A model generated the notes under the pieces. That model was not told the DNA's origin. It searched no databases and saw only the letters and a program-made list of their open reading frames with translations. Positions 1 through 9,450 of a DNA stretch of 21,896 nucleotides are shown in pieces. The stretch spans positions 1 through 21,896 of the forward strand of contig CAMLRX010000081.1 in assembly GCA_946482545.1 (NCBI GenBank). Reading direction: 5' to 3'. Each line of letters starts with the position of its first letter. Positions within the stretch are counted from its first letter, which is position 1. Both the position numbers and the translations under genes were made by a program. This DNA is from an uncultured Flavihumibacter sp. Lineage in GTDB: Bacteria > Bacteroidota > Bacteroidia > Chitinophagales > Chitinophagaceae.

Positions 1-1904
1 CCGTAAATATGCGCCATGGGTTTTTCGGTCCAATACGATTGAAAGATAAAATAACTTTCCTTCTTCGACATATCCCTTCCCAATACGCCTTTCTGGTTCA
101 CGTATGGCACCGGGTTCTCGGGCCGGAGTGGCGTGGCGAAATCTTTGAACACCCACTGTGCGGTGCCGGTGAGCCACGGCATGGTTTCCTGTTCCTTCAG
201 GTGCCAGTCGAACAGGTTGGCGATGTAACTTTCGCTCCAGTCGCCATCTTTTGAAACACGTGCGCCGCCGCCGTAGAGCGAAGCGTCACCCGTTCTTTCA
301 TCGTTGCCCTGTCCTGTTTTGATTTGTTGCAAAGCATTGTCGGGGTTTTCCGCATGTCGGCCCTGGTGACTGTCGCCGCCCCATTCCACATGCAAAAATC
401 TATTCACGCGGTTGAACTCCTTTTCAGAAGCGGCTTTGTATTCAGTATAAATACCCCGGTACCATCCTGCCCATATTGAGGGAGAATATACATCCACGAT
501 GTCTTTGCAGAAATCGCACCTGCGGATGGCCGTTAGTCGTGAAGGATCCAGTTGGTGAGAAAGATCGTGCAGTTCCTTCATGAAAGCGCGAATTTTCGCT
601 TCGTTGAATTCGGGGAAATCGCCGGGCCAGTCGTTCTCATTGCCCATGCCCCAGATGATGATGGAAGGATGGTTGAAATGTTGTTCCACCATATTGGTGA
701 GCATACGTTTCGCCTGCGTTTGATACACTTCTCCACCCAAACCGCCGCGGCACCAGGGAATTTCTTCCCAGACCAATATGCCAAGGCTATCACAAAGGTC
801 CAGTACGATCCGCGATTGCTGGTAGTGCCCCAGGCGGATGAAGTTCACGCCCATTTCTTTCATCAGCAACATTTCCTTTCGCATCATTTCTTCCGTGAGG
901 GCCGCGCCAACACCAGCGCCATCTTCGTGCCGGTGTGTGCCACGCAGCAACAATCTTTTTTCATTCAGGAGGAAAGGCCCCTTCGGAACAATTTCCGGTT
1001 TCCGGAAACCGATCTTCTCTTTTAGCGTGTGCTTCGCTCCGTTATACATCACCGAAACTTCCACTTCATACAAAGCCGGAGCATCGGTGCTCCAGATTAC
1101 AGGTTTAGTTACCGTGAAATTGACGAGTTCCAGCTTTCCGGCTTTTACGGGCATTTTTAGTGATTGTTGCTGAACGATCTTTCCTTCAGGAGAACGTAAT
1201 TTAACTTCCGCATCAACATTTCCTGAAATGCCCGGTGCATACAATCGACCTTCAATCTGTAAAATCCCATTTTTCAATTTGGTATCTAAACCGGGTTTCG
1301 AGAAAATTTTTTCTATCGAAACTTCCGGTACATACACCAGGTTCAAATACCTGTAAATACCGCCGTACACCATAAAATCCGACATGGAGGAGGGAATCAT
1401 TTCCAGGTCACGGGAATTGTCTGTGCGGATGCTCACCGGAATTTTTCCACCAAACTGCTTCCGACATATTTCGGTGGAAGAAAACGCTTTCACCGCATCT
1501 GTAATATCGACCGTGAACTCATCGTATCCGCCAACATGTACGCCCACTTTTGTGGTGTAAACATATACTTCGGTCTTTTGTCCAGCGCCTTCAAAATGCA
1601 GCAATGTTCTCCCCTTCGCATAGGGATTACTGATGGATATTTGTATTCTGTACCATGCCGGTCCCTGGTAATAATTGTTGTCCGGATCTACTTCATTTCC
1701 TTCGGAAGAACAATGCGGCAACTGAACGTTTTTCCACAACGGCACACTTTCGGGGTTGCCTTTAACAACGGGACGAACGGCTTCCCAGATACCGCCCAGG
1801 TCCTGCCGGAGGAATTCCCAGCCCGAATTCAATCGGGTGGAAACCTGCGCTTGCAGGAAAGCGCAACATGGCAATAACAACAACAGGCAAAGCAATCTCT
1901 TCAT
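1..1904 (-). CDS. Glycoside hydrolase family 2 enzyme, 3' end cut by window
   Basis: This is an open frame of 634 codons without a stop, running off the left edge, so the C-terminus is missing. The start is the ATG at 1904-1902, followed by a signal peptide (about residues 1-19, ending ..CAFLQA) that predicts export. The layout is GH2: a sugar-binding jelly roll (about 20-190, with YGGIYR near 180-185), an immunoglobulin-like domain (about 195-300) and a TIM barrel (from about 303). The barrel opens with RGTHRHEDG (321-329) and continues with HYQQSRIVLDLCDSLGI. The likely acid/base is E423 in GNEND, and the likely nucleophile is E507 in HVEWGG. A late motif KGVLGRDMSKKESYF (605-619) is also typical of GH2. 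The start overlaps the preceding gene's stop by one base (TGATG), suggesting translational coupling. The family call is firm. The exact glycoside is not; beta-galactosidase, beta-mannosidase and beta-glucuronidase activities all remain possible. Confidence 0.9.
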   Translation of the reverse strand, partial: MKRLLCLLLLLPCCAFLQAQVSTRLNSGWEFLRQDLGGIWEAVRPVVKGNPESVPLWKNVQLPHCSSEGNEVDPDNNYYQGPAWYRIQISISNPYAKGRTLLHFEGAGQKTEVYVYTTKVGVHVGGYDEFTVDITDAVKAFSSTEICRKQFGGKIPVSIRTDNSRDLEMIPSSMSDFMVYGGIYRYLNLVYVPEVSIEKIFSKPGLDTKLKNGILQIEGRLYAPGISGNVDAEVKLRSPEGKIVQQQSLKMPVKAGKLELVNFTVTKPVIWSTDAPALYEVEVSVMYNGAKHTLKEKIGFRKPEIVPKGPFLLNEKRLLLRGTHRHEDGAGVGAALTEEMMRKEMLLMKEMGVNFIRLGHYQQSRIVLDLCDSLGILVWEEIPWCRGGLGGEVYQTQAKRMLTNMVEQHFNHPSIIIWGMGNENDWPGDFPEFNEAKIRAFMKELHDLSHQLDPSRLTAIRRCDFCKDIVDVYSPSIWAGWYRGIYTEYKAASEKEFNRVNRFLHVEWGGDSHQGRHAENPDNALQQIKTGQGNDERTGDASLYGGGARVSKDGDWSESYIANLFDWHLKEQETMPWLTGTAQWVFKDFATPLRPENPVPYVNQKGVLGRDMSKKESYFIFQSYWTEKPMAHIY

Positions 1905-4585
1905 CAATATAATTTTGTGACCCGGAGGGCATTAAGCACAGGATCGCCTTTCAGCGCACGGAATACAATGTGTACACCTTCCGCTCCGCGCACCTCACAA
2001 ATGGTCTTTTTAACAAGGGCCGCGCCAATCCCCGCTTCCGCCGCTATATCAAGGGCGTGGAGAAAGACCGCGTTATTAATCAATACATCAAATACACGGG
2101 GCATCCCAGGTTCCACTGCCGGTGATGCACCAAGGTTATAAACAAGAGCAGGTGCCTGAGCGCTTGCCAGTTCTGCAAAATGAAGTTCGAGTTCGTACCT
2201 GCCGGGGGGTACATCCAACCGGAACGAACGGATGCCCGTTAACTGGGTCTGGTAAATGGGATCATCTTCCGTACCCAATATATTTTTATCTGTTCCATAA
2301 GGCAGCCGGGTGTTCCCGGGCATCCTGTAAGGTGTTCCGCCAATGTAACCAAAGCTGCCTTCAGAATAAGGCTTCGCGGGAACCCAGTTGGTTTTATTGG
2401 TTGCATCGATATAGTATCGGTTACCGCCCAATAAAATGTTCACTTCACTAAAAAGCAGTGCTGTATTTTTTAAATGGAAGGGAACCGCGTTGAACACGAG
2501 GTTTTCCTGGTCGCTGAAGTATTTCCCGTTTGTTTCACCATAAACCATTACTTCGTTCGTACCATCATGGAAAGGCACATTCCAGGAGCAGGTGAAATCC
2601 GTCACTTTCTTTTTACCCATCTTTTTGCCGTTCCAAACCAATTCGAGGGAATCCAGGTTACTCGCCACTGCTATGGGCTGGGTGCAAACAGAAGATGCAC
2701 TGTCGGTGACCCCTGTTCTGTATTGCCATGTTCCCGACATGATCTTTACATAAGGTTGTTTTTCCAGGGCCGCTTTGTAAAAGAGATAAGGATCTTTCGG
2801 CGTGCGGTCCAATTGCAACAAACCTTTGTTGTTGATGTGCGGCATGGTCTCTGCGCGTGTTTCAGAATTGAAATCGGCCAGGTTCCAGATCATGGCTGCG
2901 GCCACGAACGGACGTTTCCTCATTTCGCGCAGGTAATACTGGTGGAAGGCGGTGGTATATTCCACGCTTTTATCGAACCGAACGGGTTCCAGGCTCCGGA
3001 TGCGCGGATCCGCATCGGCTCCATATTCGGTTACCAGTAAAGGTTTGTCGGGCAATTCTCTCCTATGCTTCTCCAGAAAGGCCGGGAAGGCGGTGAGATT
3101 ACCACCATACCAGCCGGAATAAAGGTTCCAGCCCACCAGCATCGGAATTTCAGTGAGTCCGATTCTTTTGTATCCATCAAAATCGCCATGGTGGGCCAGC
3201 ATGGTGTAGCGATAGGGATCATCCTTCCGGAGCGTGCTGTCCAGTTTTTTGGCGAGCTGTGTAATATGGGAGAAGTATATTTTTTTCCGGGTGGTATCGT
3301 TGCTGAACCTGGGCTTCAACAATACTTCATTCATATAAGTCCAGATAATCACGCTGGGGTGATTGGTGTTTTGCGCCATCATCTCCTTCAGCATGTGTAG
3401 CGAATTGTTGCTGAACGCTTCTGTTTCGCTGATTTCATTTACAATGGGAATTTCAACCGAAGCTAAAATACCCAGCCGGTCGCAGGTTTCCAGTATGGCT
3501 GAATGTTGCGGGTAATGTGCCACACGTAAAAAGTTGCCGCCCATTGCTTTGAGTAACTCCACATCTTTACGCGCGAGTGACGCCGGAACTGCGTTGCCCA
3601 ATACCGCGTAATCCTGGTGTCTGCTGGTTCCTATTAACTTCAACGGCTTCCCGTTCAGGAAGAAACCTTGTGCCGCATCGAAACGGAACCACCGGAAACC
3701 AACAGGCGCAGAAAGCATATCAACGATTTCCCCCTGCTCGGTTTGTATAACAGATTCCAGCCTGTACAAATAAGGATCATCCGTACTCCAAAGGTGTGGC
3801 TGTTTTATGGCGGGAAGGTCGGTTACTGATACAATTTGCTTTCCGGGCGAAAGTTGCATGCGCTTCGAATAGGAGGAGACCTTTTTTCCCTGCGCATCAA
3901 AAAGCGTTGCTATTACAAGCAGCCGTTGCTCCTGCATTGTGGTATTGGAAACCGCTGAACGCAACCGCAAAGTCGCACGATTGCTGTCCACCTCCGGCGT
4001 TTCCACAAAAAACTTCCTGCTCCCCAACAAAGTATCCACGGTAAAATGAACCTTGTTGAGGGTGAGAATCCATACATCGCGGTAGAGTCCGCCGTAGAAG
4101 GTGAAGTCTGCCGATAAAGGCGGAATGCCTTCGTCGTGCGCATTGTTCACCTTCACGAGCAACTCCGTTTTTGCACCGTTCAAAAAACGCGATACGGGCG
4201 TGGAAAAACGGGTGTATCCGCCGGTGTGTTTTCCCGCATGTTGCCGGTTAATATACACGTCTGCTACCTGGTTGGCGCCCTCAAAAAAGAGAAATACTGC
4301 TTTGTTGCGCCAGGCGGTATCCGAATCAATGTATTTTTTATACCATCCGGTACCACGATGATAACCCGCCGCATCATCCAGAACATCTGCCTTGTTCCAG
4401 GTGTGCGGCAGGTTGATGGCGTCCCATTTCATCGTGGCATCGGATGGCATTGGTCCGGCAAGGGTATCTTTTGAGAACAGCCAGTTTTCATTCAATCCTT
4501 CTGTTGTAACAGGCTGCGCCTGTGTGGTTGAAATGAGCAACAGAAAGACGAGAGAAAGCCGGTATGTAAGGTTATCTTTCTTCAT
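1904..4585 (-). CDS. Glycoside hydrolase family 2 enzyme with C-terminal malectin-like domain
   Basis: The 893-residue product has a signal peptide (about 1-23, ending ..STTQA), so it is exported. Domains in order are a GH2 jelly roll (about 28-178, with GGYTRF and YGGLYRDVW), an Ig-like domain (about 180-298) and a TIM barrel (about 305-605). The barrel carries GTSRHQDY (319-326) and AHYPQHSAILETCDRLGI. The likely acid/base is E420 in YMNE and the likely nucleophile is E520 in VTEYG. An Ig-like DUF4982-type segment follows (about 635-690). The last roughly 180 residues (from about 712) look like a malectin carbohydrate-binding fold: ILLGGNRYYID, GSFGYIGG, LDVPPGRYELELHFAE and RVFDVLIN. The malectin call is by pattern only. 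The gene starts 6 bases after the SusD-like gene stop and overlaps the next GH2 by one base, so it is part of the SusCD operon. It probably trims the imported oligosaccharide in the periplasm; the specificity is unknown. Confidence 0.93.
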   Translation of the reverse strand: MKKDNLTYRLSLVFLLLISTTQAQPVTTEGLNENWLFSKDTLAGPMPSDATMKWDAINLPHTWNKADVLDDAAGYHRGTGWYKKYIDSDTAWRNKAVFLFFEGANQVADVYINRQHAGKHTGGYTRFSTPVSRFLNGAKTELLVKVNNAHDEGIPPLSADFTFYGGLYRDVWILTLNKVHFTVDTLLGSRKFFVETPEVDSNRATLRLRSAVSNTTMQEQRLLVIATLFDAQGKKVSSYSKRMQLSPGKQIVSVTDLPAIKQPHLWSTDDPYLYRLESVIQTEQGEIVDMLSAPVGFRWFRFDAAQGFFLNGKPLKLIGTSRHQDYAVLGNAVPASLARKDVELLKAMGGNFLRVAHYPQHSAILETCDRLGILASVEIPIVNEISETEAFSNNSLHMLKEMMAQNTNHPSVIIWTYMNEVLLKPRFSNDTTRKKIYFSHITQLAKKLDSTLRKDDPYRYTMLAHHGDFDGYKRIGLTEIPMLVGWNLYSGWYGGNLTAFPAFLEKHRRELPDKPLLVTEYGADADPRIRSLEPVRFDKSVEYTTAFHQYYLREMRKRPFVAAAMIWNLADFNSETRAETMPHINNKGLLQLDRTPKDPYLFYKAALEKQPYVKIMSGTWQYRTGVTDSASSVCTQPIAVASNLDSLELVWNGKKMGKKKVTDFTCSWNVPFHDGTNEVMVYGETNGKYFSDQENLVFNAVPFHLKNTALLFSEVNILLGGNRYYIDATNKTNWVPAKPYSEGSFGYIGGTPYRMPGNTRLPYGTDKNILGTEDDPIYQTQLTGIRSFRLDVPPGRYELELHFAELASAQAPALVYNLGASPAVEPGMPRVFDVLINNAVFLHALDIAAEAGIGAALVKKTICEVRGAEGVHIVFRALKGDPVLNALRVTKLY

Positions 4586-4591
4586 GAAAAC

Positions 4592-6337
4592 TCAATAACC
4601 GGGGTTTTGTACAAGGTTCTTGTTCTTCCCCAGTTCAGTTTGCATAATCGGGAACAGGTAATTGGCGTCTTTGAAAATGTGTTGTGCGTTCACATTGATG
4701 GGCACCACTTCATAAGTGTATGTTGTAGCATTCACGCGGGTCACCTTCATGGCTTTCATGGTCACGTTCTGTGTTTCGTGGGCAATTTTCCAGCGGCGCA
4801 CATCCCAATAACGGTGATCTTCATACGCCAGCTCCACCATGCGTTCGTTCTGAAGTACGGCACGCATTTCCGCTTTTGTCATGTTGGGTTTCAGGCCGTA
4901 AAGTCCATCGGTACCGGGAAGGATGCCTGCGCGTTTGCGGATCAGCTTCAGTTGTTCATACGCTTCAGCGGTATTGTCCATTTCATTGCTCGCTTCAGCG
5001 TAGTTGAGCAGTATTTCCGCAAAGCGGATCAGCGGCAAACACCTTTCTGTATTGGGTCCTGCATTGCCTGCGGTGTTGTCGTCCATCATTTTCCGCCACC
5101 AGTATCCGGTAGACCAGGCCACGGTTCTGTACCCATCATTGGGCGCACCATCATAAGTATAGAGCGGCGCTTTGTTGCCCGTTCCGGAAGAATACCAGAG
5201 TGTGCCGTTATAAATGAAGGTGTAATTGAAACGGGGATCACGGTCCTTAAAAGGATCGTTGGGATTGTACCCTGAAGTGGGGTCGGTAATGGGTTTTCCG
5301 TTTTTCATACCGAATGCTTCGGCCAGGTTTTGAGAAGGCGCGGTTTGCGTGGTGCCATTCGTTCTGGACCTGGGCAGCGCAAAGCCTTCCATGGTTTTAT
5401 TGGGTGTTTGCATACCGGGAAGAATGTACTCGGTATTTTTCCGCATCAGGAAAACCCGTGAAAATCCGTACCCCGGGGCGGTGGTATTGTCCTCGTATAA
5501 TGCGTAGTGGTTCAGGTCTATCACTGCTTTGGCAGCATCGGCGGCTTTTTTCCAGCGTTGCTGGTCGAAGTTGGGATAGGCCGTTATCTTTTTCAGGTTT
5601 TCGTTGTCGGCTATACTTCCGCCGTTAAAAAGCGGGCTTGCTGCGTAGAGCAATACCCTTGCCTTCAGGGCCAGACAGGCACCGCGGGTGATTCTCCCAT
5701 AATTAAGCGCATCGTGTTCCAGCGGAAGATCGTTCGCGATGGCATCCATTTCTCCCGTGATATAATCCACACATTCTTCGTAGGTATTTCGTGGCATATC
5801 GATCTGGTCGGAAGCCTCAAATACCCTGTCGCCGATCAGGGGGATACCGGCGAAATTTTTAAGCAGGATGGAATAGTACCAGGCGCGGAGGAAACGGGCC
5901 TCAGCTTTAACCTGTGTTTTTAACCCCGGCGAAAGCGGGGAGTTTTCCACGTTGGCGAGGAATACATTCGCCCGGCGGATATTGGTCCAGGGCCTCCACC
6001 ACATATATTCATAAGGTTGTGTTTGTGCGGCGTTCATGGTGCCGTTGAACAGGAATACGAAGGGCTGTGTGGCGCCGCTTAACCGGTGCACAGCTTCGTC
6101 ACATCCTTCCGCAGTACCCGCGCTGATGTTGCTCGCATACGTATAGCGTCGGTAGCCGAAAGAAAAAGCGATATCGCTGTAGGTGCCGATCAGGAACTGG
6201 ATGGTGCGCGCACTGTCGTTGAAGGTCGTGGCGGCATTCAGGTCGGTATTCGGCTTTACATCCAGCAGGTCCTTTTTCTCGCAGGCGCTCAATACCACGA
6301 GCGCCGTTATCATGGTGATGGAAAGTAGTTTTTTCAT
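4592..6337 (-). CDS. SusD/RagB-family surface glycan-binding lipoprotein (second pair)
   Basis: The 581-residue lipoprotein has signal peptide II with lipobox LSAC (16-19) and C19 as the lipidated residue. SusD proteins are alpha-helical TPR-like lids that sit on the outer face of a SusC transporter and bind glycan. Family signatures seen are AEARFLRAWYYSILLKNF (145-162) followed by GIPLIGD, ALKARVLLYAASPLFNGG (223-240), a middle segment ITDPTSGY..DPFKDRDPRF, and the C-terminal helix block IRKRAG..NERMVELAYEDHRYWDVRRW. The length fits the family. It starts 36 bases after its SusC partner. Many of these blocks recur almost word for word in the SusD-like protein at 9451-11133, so the two are paralogues. 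The aromatic residues that would define the ligand cannot be assigned from sequence alone. Confidence 0.95.
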   Translation of the reverse strand: MKKLLSITMITALVVLSACEKKDLLDVKPNTDLNAATTFNDSARTIQFLIGTYSDIAFSFGYRRYTYASNISAGTAEGCDEAVHRLSGATQPFVFLFNGTMNAAQTQPYEYMWWRPWTNIRRANVFLANVENSPLSPGLKTQVKAEARFLRAWYYSILLKNFAGIPLIGDRVFEASDQIDMPRNTYEECVDYITGEMDAIANDLPLEHDALNYGRITRGACLALKARVLLYAASPLFNGGSIADNENLKKITAYPNFDQQRWKKAADAAKAVIDLNHYALYEDNTTAPGYGFSRVFLMRKNTEYILPGMQTPNKTMEGFALPRSRTNGTTQTAPSQNLAEAFGMKNGKPITDPTSGYNPNDPFKDRDPRFNYTFIYNGTLWYSSGTGNKAPLYTYDGAPNDGYRTVAWSTGYWWRKMMDDNTAGNAGPNTERCLPLIRFAEILLNYAEASNEMDNTAEAYEQLKLIRKRAGILPGTDGLYGLKPNMTKAEMRAVLQNERMVELAYEDHRYWDVRRWKIAHETQNVTMKAMKVTRVNATTYTYEVVPINVNAQHIFKDANYLFPIMQTELGKNKNLVQNPGY

Positions 6338-6373
6338 ATCGAAATCATTTTGAAGTCTGGTGAATGAAGTGGT

Positions 6374-9300
6374 TTAGAACGTGATCTGCAATCCGAGGTT
6401 GATCACTTTCTGCACGGGGTAATCGCCTCCTTCGGTTCCAGAAGGTGTTTCGGGGTCCACTTCATAAATATTCTTTTCCTTCAGCATCCAGGTCAGCAGG
6501 TTGTAGCCGCTCACATAAATGCGCGTACCCTGCAACGTGAGTTTGTTCATGAGCTTTTTGGGAAGATCATAAGAAAGCTGCATGGTTTTCACGCGGAGGT
6601 AATCGGTTCTCCGGAACCAGTAATCGGAGGGATACGCGGTGGCGTTGCTGATGGTGCCAACAGTAGAGATGCGCGGGAACGCCGGGTTAGCGGAGTTCTC
6701 CGGTGTCCAGGCCTGGGCATGGATCTCACGCAGGTTGTTGGAGAACGGATTGATGGATTCTGCCACTTTCCGGTTCGCGAAGTTGAGCGCACTCTGCATG
6801 GTGAAAGAGAAGCTCAGACTTTTGTACGAAATATTTCCTGTGAACCCGAGGATGGTATTGGGAAGGTTGGGGTATTTCAGAATACGCTGGTCGTTCACAT
6901 CAATGATATTGTCGCCGTTCAGGTCCGCGTATTTGAGGTCCCCCGGTTTTGCTACCGGGCCAGAGAACACGGGACTTTTCGCGATATCGTCCGCATCCTG
7001 GTAGAAGCCGATAAAGGTGTAGCCCGGGATAGTGCCCAGCGGGTTACCCGTTCTGTTCAGCCAGGGGAAAGCGGGTTGCGCCTCGTCCATGTACAACACT
7101 TTGTTCTTCGCGACTGAAATATTGGTGCGGATGGAATACTGAAGATCATTGCTGAGCTGGTCGGCATAAGACAATTCAATTTCGAACCCGCGGTTCTGTA
7201 CTTCTCCCAGGTTCACGGGCGGCAGGTTCACCCCGAGCAACGTGGAAACACTGTTGCGCTGGATGAGGATATCGTAACGGTACTTATCGAAATAATCTGC
7301 GGTGATACCTAGTTTACCCTGGAACATTTTCAGGTCAACCCCAATGTTCCACTGCCTTTCTTTTTCCCAGGTCACATCGTTGCCGAGGATGTCTTCCACG
7401 ATACCGCCGATGTTGTTACTGATTTCCCCGATAGAATAGGAGCCTGAATTAATGTAACGCGGCAGGTACACGGATTGCGCGCCTGAAATGGCCAGTTCAT
7501 CCGTTCCGGTAACGCCAATGGATCCACGAATTTTGAAGAGGTCTACGAAGCTGATGTTGTTTTTAAAGAATCCTTCTTCAGCGACGTTCCAGCCCACGGA
7601 TACAGCCGGGAACCACGAGTAACGCTTCTGTTCGGAGAAGCGGCTGCTGCCGTTGTAACCGGCATTCAGTTCCAGGAGGTATTTCTTTTCATAATCATAT
7701 CCTGCGCGGAACGAATACCCGCGGAGGTAGTAAGGAAGCGCCGTTCCGGCGATCCTGGAGGTTTGGTTGAAGAGGGCCAGCGCGTATACTCTTTGTCCGC
7801 CGAAATTGCGGTCGTAGTTCAATGCGCCCTGCAGGTTAAGGATTTTAAGTGAGTTGGGGCCATCGGCGTAATAACCGAGGTTCAGCTTTTCCACCCGGTA
7901 AATATTGGGGTTCCAGGCGGCGTAGGTTTCCGTTGCCGGATCATACCCGAAAGATGGGAACTCGGTGCGTGTAAGACTGCGCCAGAAACGGAACTGAGCG
8001 TTGTAACCCGTTACAAAACGTGCCGAAAGGCCTTTTGTAACCATATCCAGTTTCTGGATGGCGCGTGCGTTCACCGTAATGTTGTTGTCGTAAGAACGGT
8101 TGTAACCTCCCAGCGCTATCCTTCCGATGACGTTGTTGGAATAGTTGCCCACCGCGGGATTGGAACCGTAAGAGCCATCGGGGTTGTACGGATTATAGGC
8201 GAAGGGCGGCAACTGGTTGTAATCGCTTATTTCAAAAAAGATGTTGTTCCGGTTGTTCCTTCCGCCGATATTGGGTTCATTCCTTTCAGAAAAGGTTCCG
8301 GAAAGGTCCATGTTCAGCGTTAAAGTTTTTGTGGCCGTAAAATCCAGGTTGGAGCGGAAGTTGTACCGTTTGTAATAGTAATTGCTGTTGAGGTCTTTAT
8401 CCGTAGTGAAATCTTTGATCATCCCGTTCTGCCAGAGATAGCCTGCGGAAACGAAATACTTTGCTTTTTCAGTACCGCCGGAGATGTTCATGTTGTTGTA
8501 GGATTGAACAGAGAAGTCGCGCAGCAGCAGATCTGCCCAGTCGATATTCGGGTGGGTATAAGGTGCGGTACCGTTTTTAAAATGTTCGAGGTCCTGTTCG
8601 GTGTAGAACGGGGGCAGGCCATCGCTTTCCAGTGCTCTGTTCCTGATGAGCGCCACGTTATACGAGTCGAGGTATTTGGGCAGGTAAGTAGGTTGCTGGG
8701 CGGCGTTTTCGGAACGGAAGGTGACCCTTGCGCGACCTGTTTTTCCTCTTCTTGTAGTGATTACAATTACACCGTTGGCTCCTTTGATACCGAATACCGC
8801 GGTGGAAGCGGCATCTTTGAGGATGGTGAAATTTTCGATCTGGTCGGCATCAATATCGCTGAGGTTACCCTGGTATTCGAGGTCGTCCAGGATAATCAAC
8901 GGTGCGCCGGCATTGTCGCCGGAGCCCATAGAGCTGAGTCCGCGGATCAGGATGCGGCTGCCGTCGCCACCCGGCCTTCCGGACCGCTGCTGGGAAACGA
9001 TACCCGGTACACGACCTACGAGCGCGTTCTGGAAACTGGCCGTAGGCGTTTGCCTGATCTCGTCGCCGCTGATGGAGCTTACGGCCGCAGTGTTGGCTAC
9101 TTTGGTGGTTTTTCCATAGCCAATCACCACTACATCTTCAAGGCCCTTCGCATCTATCTCCAGGGTGATCTGGACATTGTTCCTGCCCGAAACATTGATC
9201 TCTTTACTGAGGTAACCAATACTTTGCACCACGAGATTTCCTTTTCCCCGCAGGGTTAGGGAGAAATTCCCGGCCGCATCGGTTACCGTACCGTTGTTGG

Positions 9301-9433
9301 GTACATCTTTTTCAAAAACGGAGGCACCTTCCACGGGGCCCGCAGCATTCTTCACGGTACCTGAAACGGTTTGCTGCGCATAAGTGGCCAGCGCGCCCAG
9401 GCATATCGTCAATAATAAAAGTAGTTTTTTCAT
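6374..9433 (-). CDS. SusC/RagA-family TonB-linked outer membrane transporter, full domain set
   Basis: The 1019-residue protein imports the ligand captured by the SusD-like partner, powered by TonB-ExbBD. It has a signal peptide (about 1-19, ending ..ATYA) and a carboxypeptidase-regulatory-like domain (about 21-95: VSGTVKNAAGPVEGASV, then NGTVTDAAGNFSL). The SusC linker LEDVVVIGYG lies at 98-107 and the plug at about 110-230 (IRGLSSMGSGD, ILKDAASTAVFGIKGANGVI, ITTRRGKTG). A beta-barrel of about 790 residues ends in the terminal aromatic residue (..LGLQITF) that outer-membrane proteins use for BAM-dependent insertion. The plug motif usually read as VIDG is LDDLEY here (182-187). It starts 17 bases after the upstream SusD-like gene and is followed by its own partner. 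Confidence 0.96.
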   Translation of the reverse strand: MKKLLLLLTICLGALATYAQQTVSGTVKNAAGPVEGASVFEKDVPNNGTVTDAAGNFSLTLRGKGNLVVQSIGYLSKEINVSGRNNVQITLEIDAKGLEDVVVIGYGKTTKVANTAAVSSISGDEIRQTPTASFQNALVGRVPGIVSQQRSGRPGGDGSRILIRGLSSMGSGDNAGAPLIILDDLEYQGNLSDIDADQIENFTILKDAASTAVFGIKGANGVIVITTRRGKTGRARVTFRSENAAQQPTYLPKYLDSYNVALIRNRALESDGLPPFYTEQDLEHFKNGTAPYTHPNIDWADLLLRDFSVQSYNNMNISGGTEKAKYFVSAGYLWQNGMIKDFTTDKDLNSNYYYKRYNFRSNLDFTATKTLTLNMDLSGTFSERNEPNIGGRNNRNNIFFEISDYNQLPPFAYNPYNPDGSYGSNPAVGNYSNNVIGRIALGGYNRSYDNNITVNARAIQKLDMVTKGLSARFVTGYNAQFRFWRSLTRTEFPSFGYDPATETYAAWNPNIYRVEKLNLGYYADGPNSLKILNLQGALNYDRNFGGQRVYALALFNQTSRIAGTALPYYLRGYSFRAGYDYEKKYLLELNAGYNGSSRFSEQKRYSWFPAVSVGWNVAEEGFFKNNISFVDLFKIRGSIGVTGTDELAISGAQSVYLPRYINSGSYSIGEISNNIGGIVEDILGNDVTWEKERQWNIGVDLKMFQGKLGITADYFDKYRYDILIQRNSVSTLLGVNLPPVNLGEVQNRGFEIELSYADQLSNDLQYSIRTNISVAKNKVLYMDEAQPAFPWLNRTGNPLGTIPGYTFIGFYQDADDIAKSPVFSGPVAKPGDLKYADLNGDNIIDVNDQRILKYPNLPNTILGFTGNISYKSLSFSFTMQSALNFANRKVAESINPFSNNLREIHAQAWTPENSANPAFPRISTVGTISNATAYPSDYWFRRTDYLRVKTMQLSYDLPKKLMNKLTLQGTRIYVSGYNLLTWMLKEKNIYEVDPETPSGTEGGDYPVQKVINLGLQITF

Positions 9434-9450
9434 ACAGCATTCATTTTGGT

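Noticed and set aside
1..1904. Possible broken or missing gene at the left edge, since short plus-strand frames occupy it
   Set aside because: The minus strand is open for all 634 codons with a good start and GH2 motifs; it merely lacks its stop because the window ends.
4607..5275. Plus-strand open frame of 222 codons
   Set aside because: Antisense to the C-terminal part of a SusD-like gene; composition reflects the codons of that gene.
8504..9259. Plus-strand open frame of 251 codons
   Set aside because: Covers the plug and N-terminal region of a SusC gene in antisense; no independent coding evidence.
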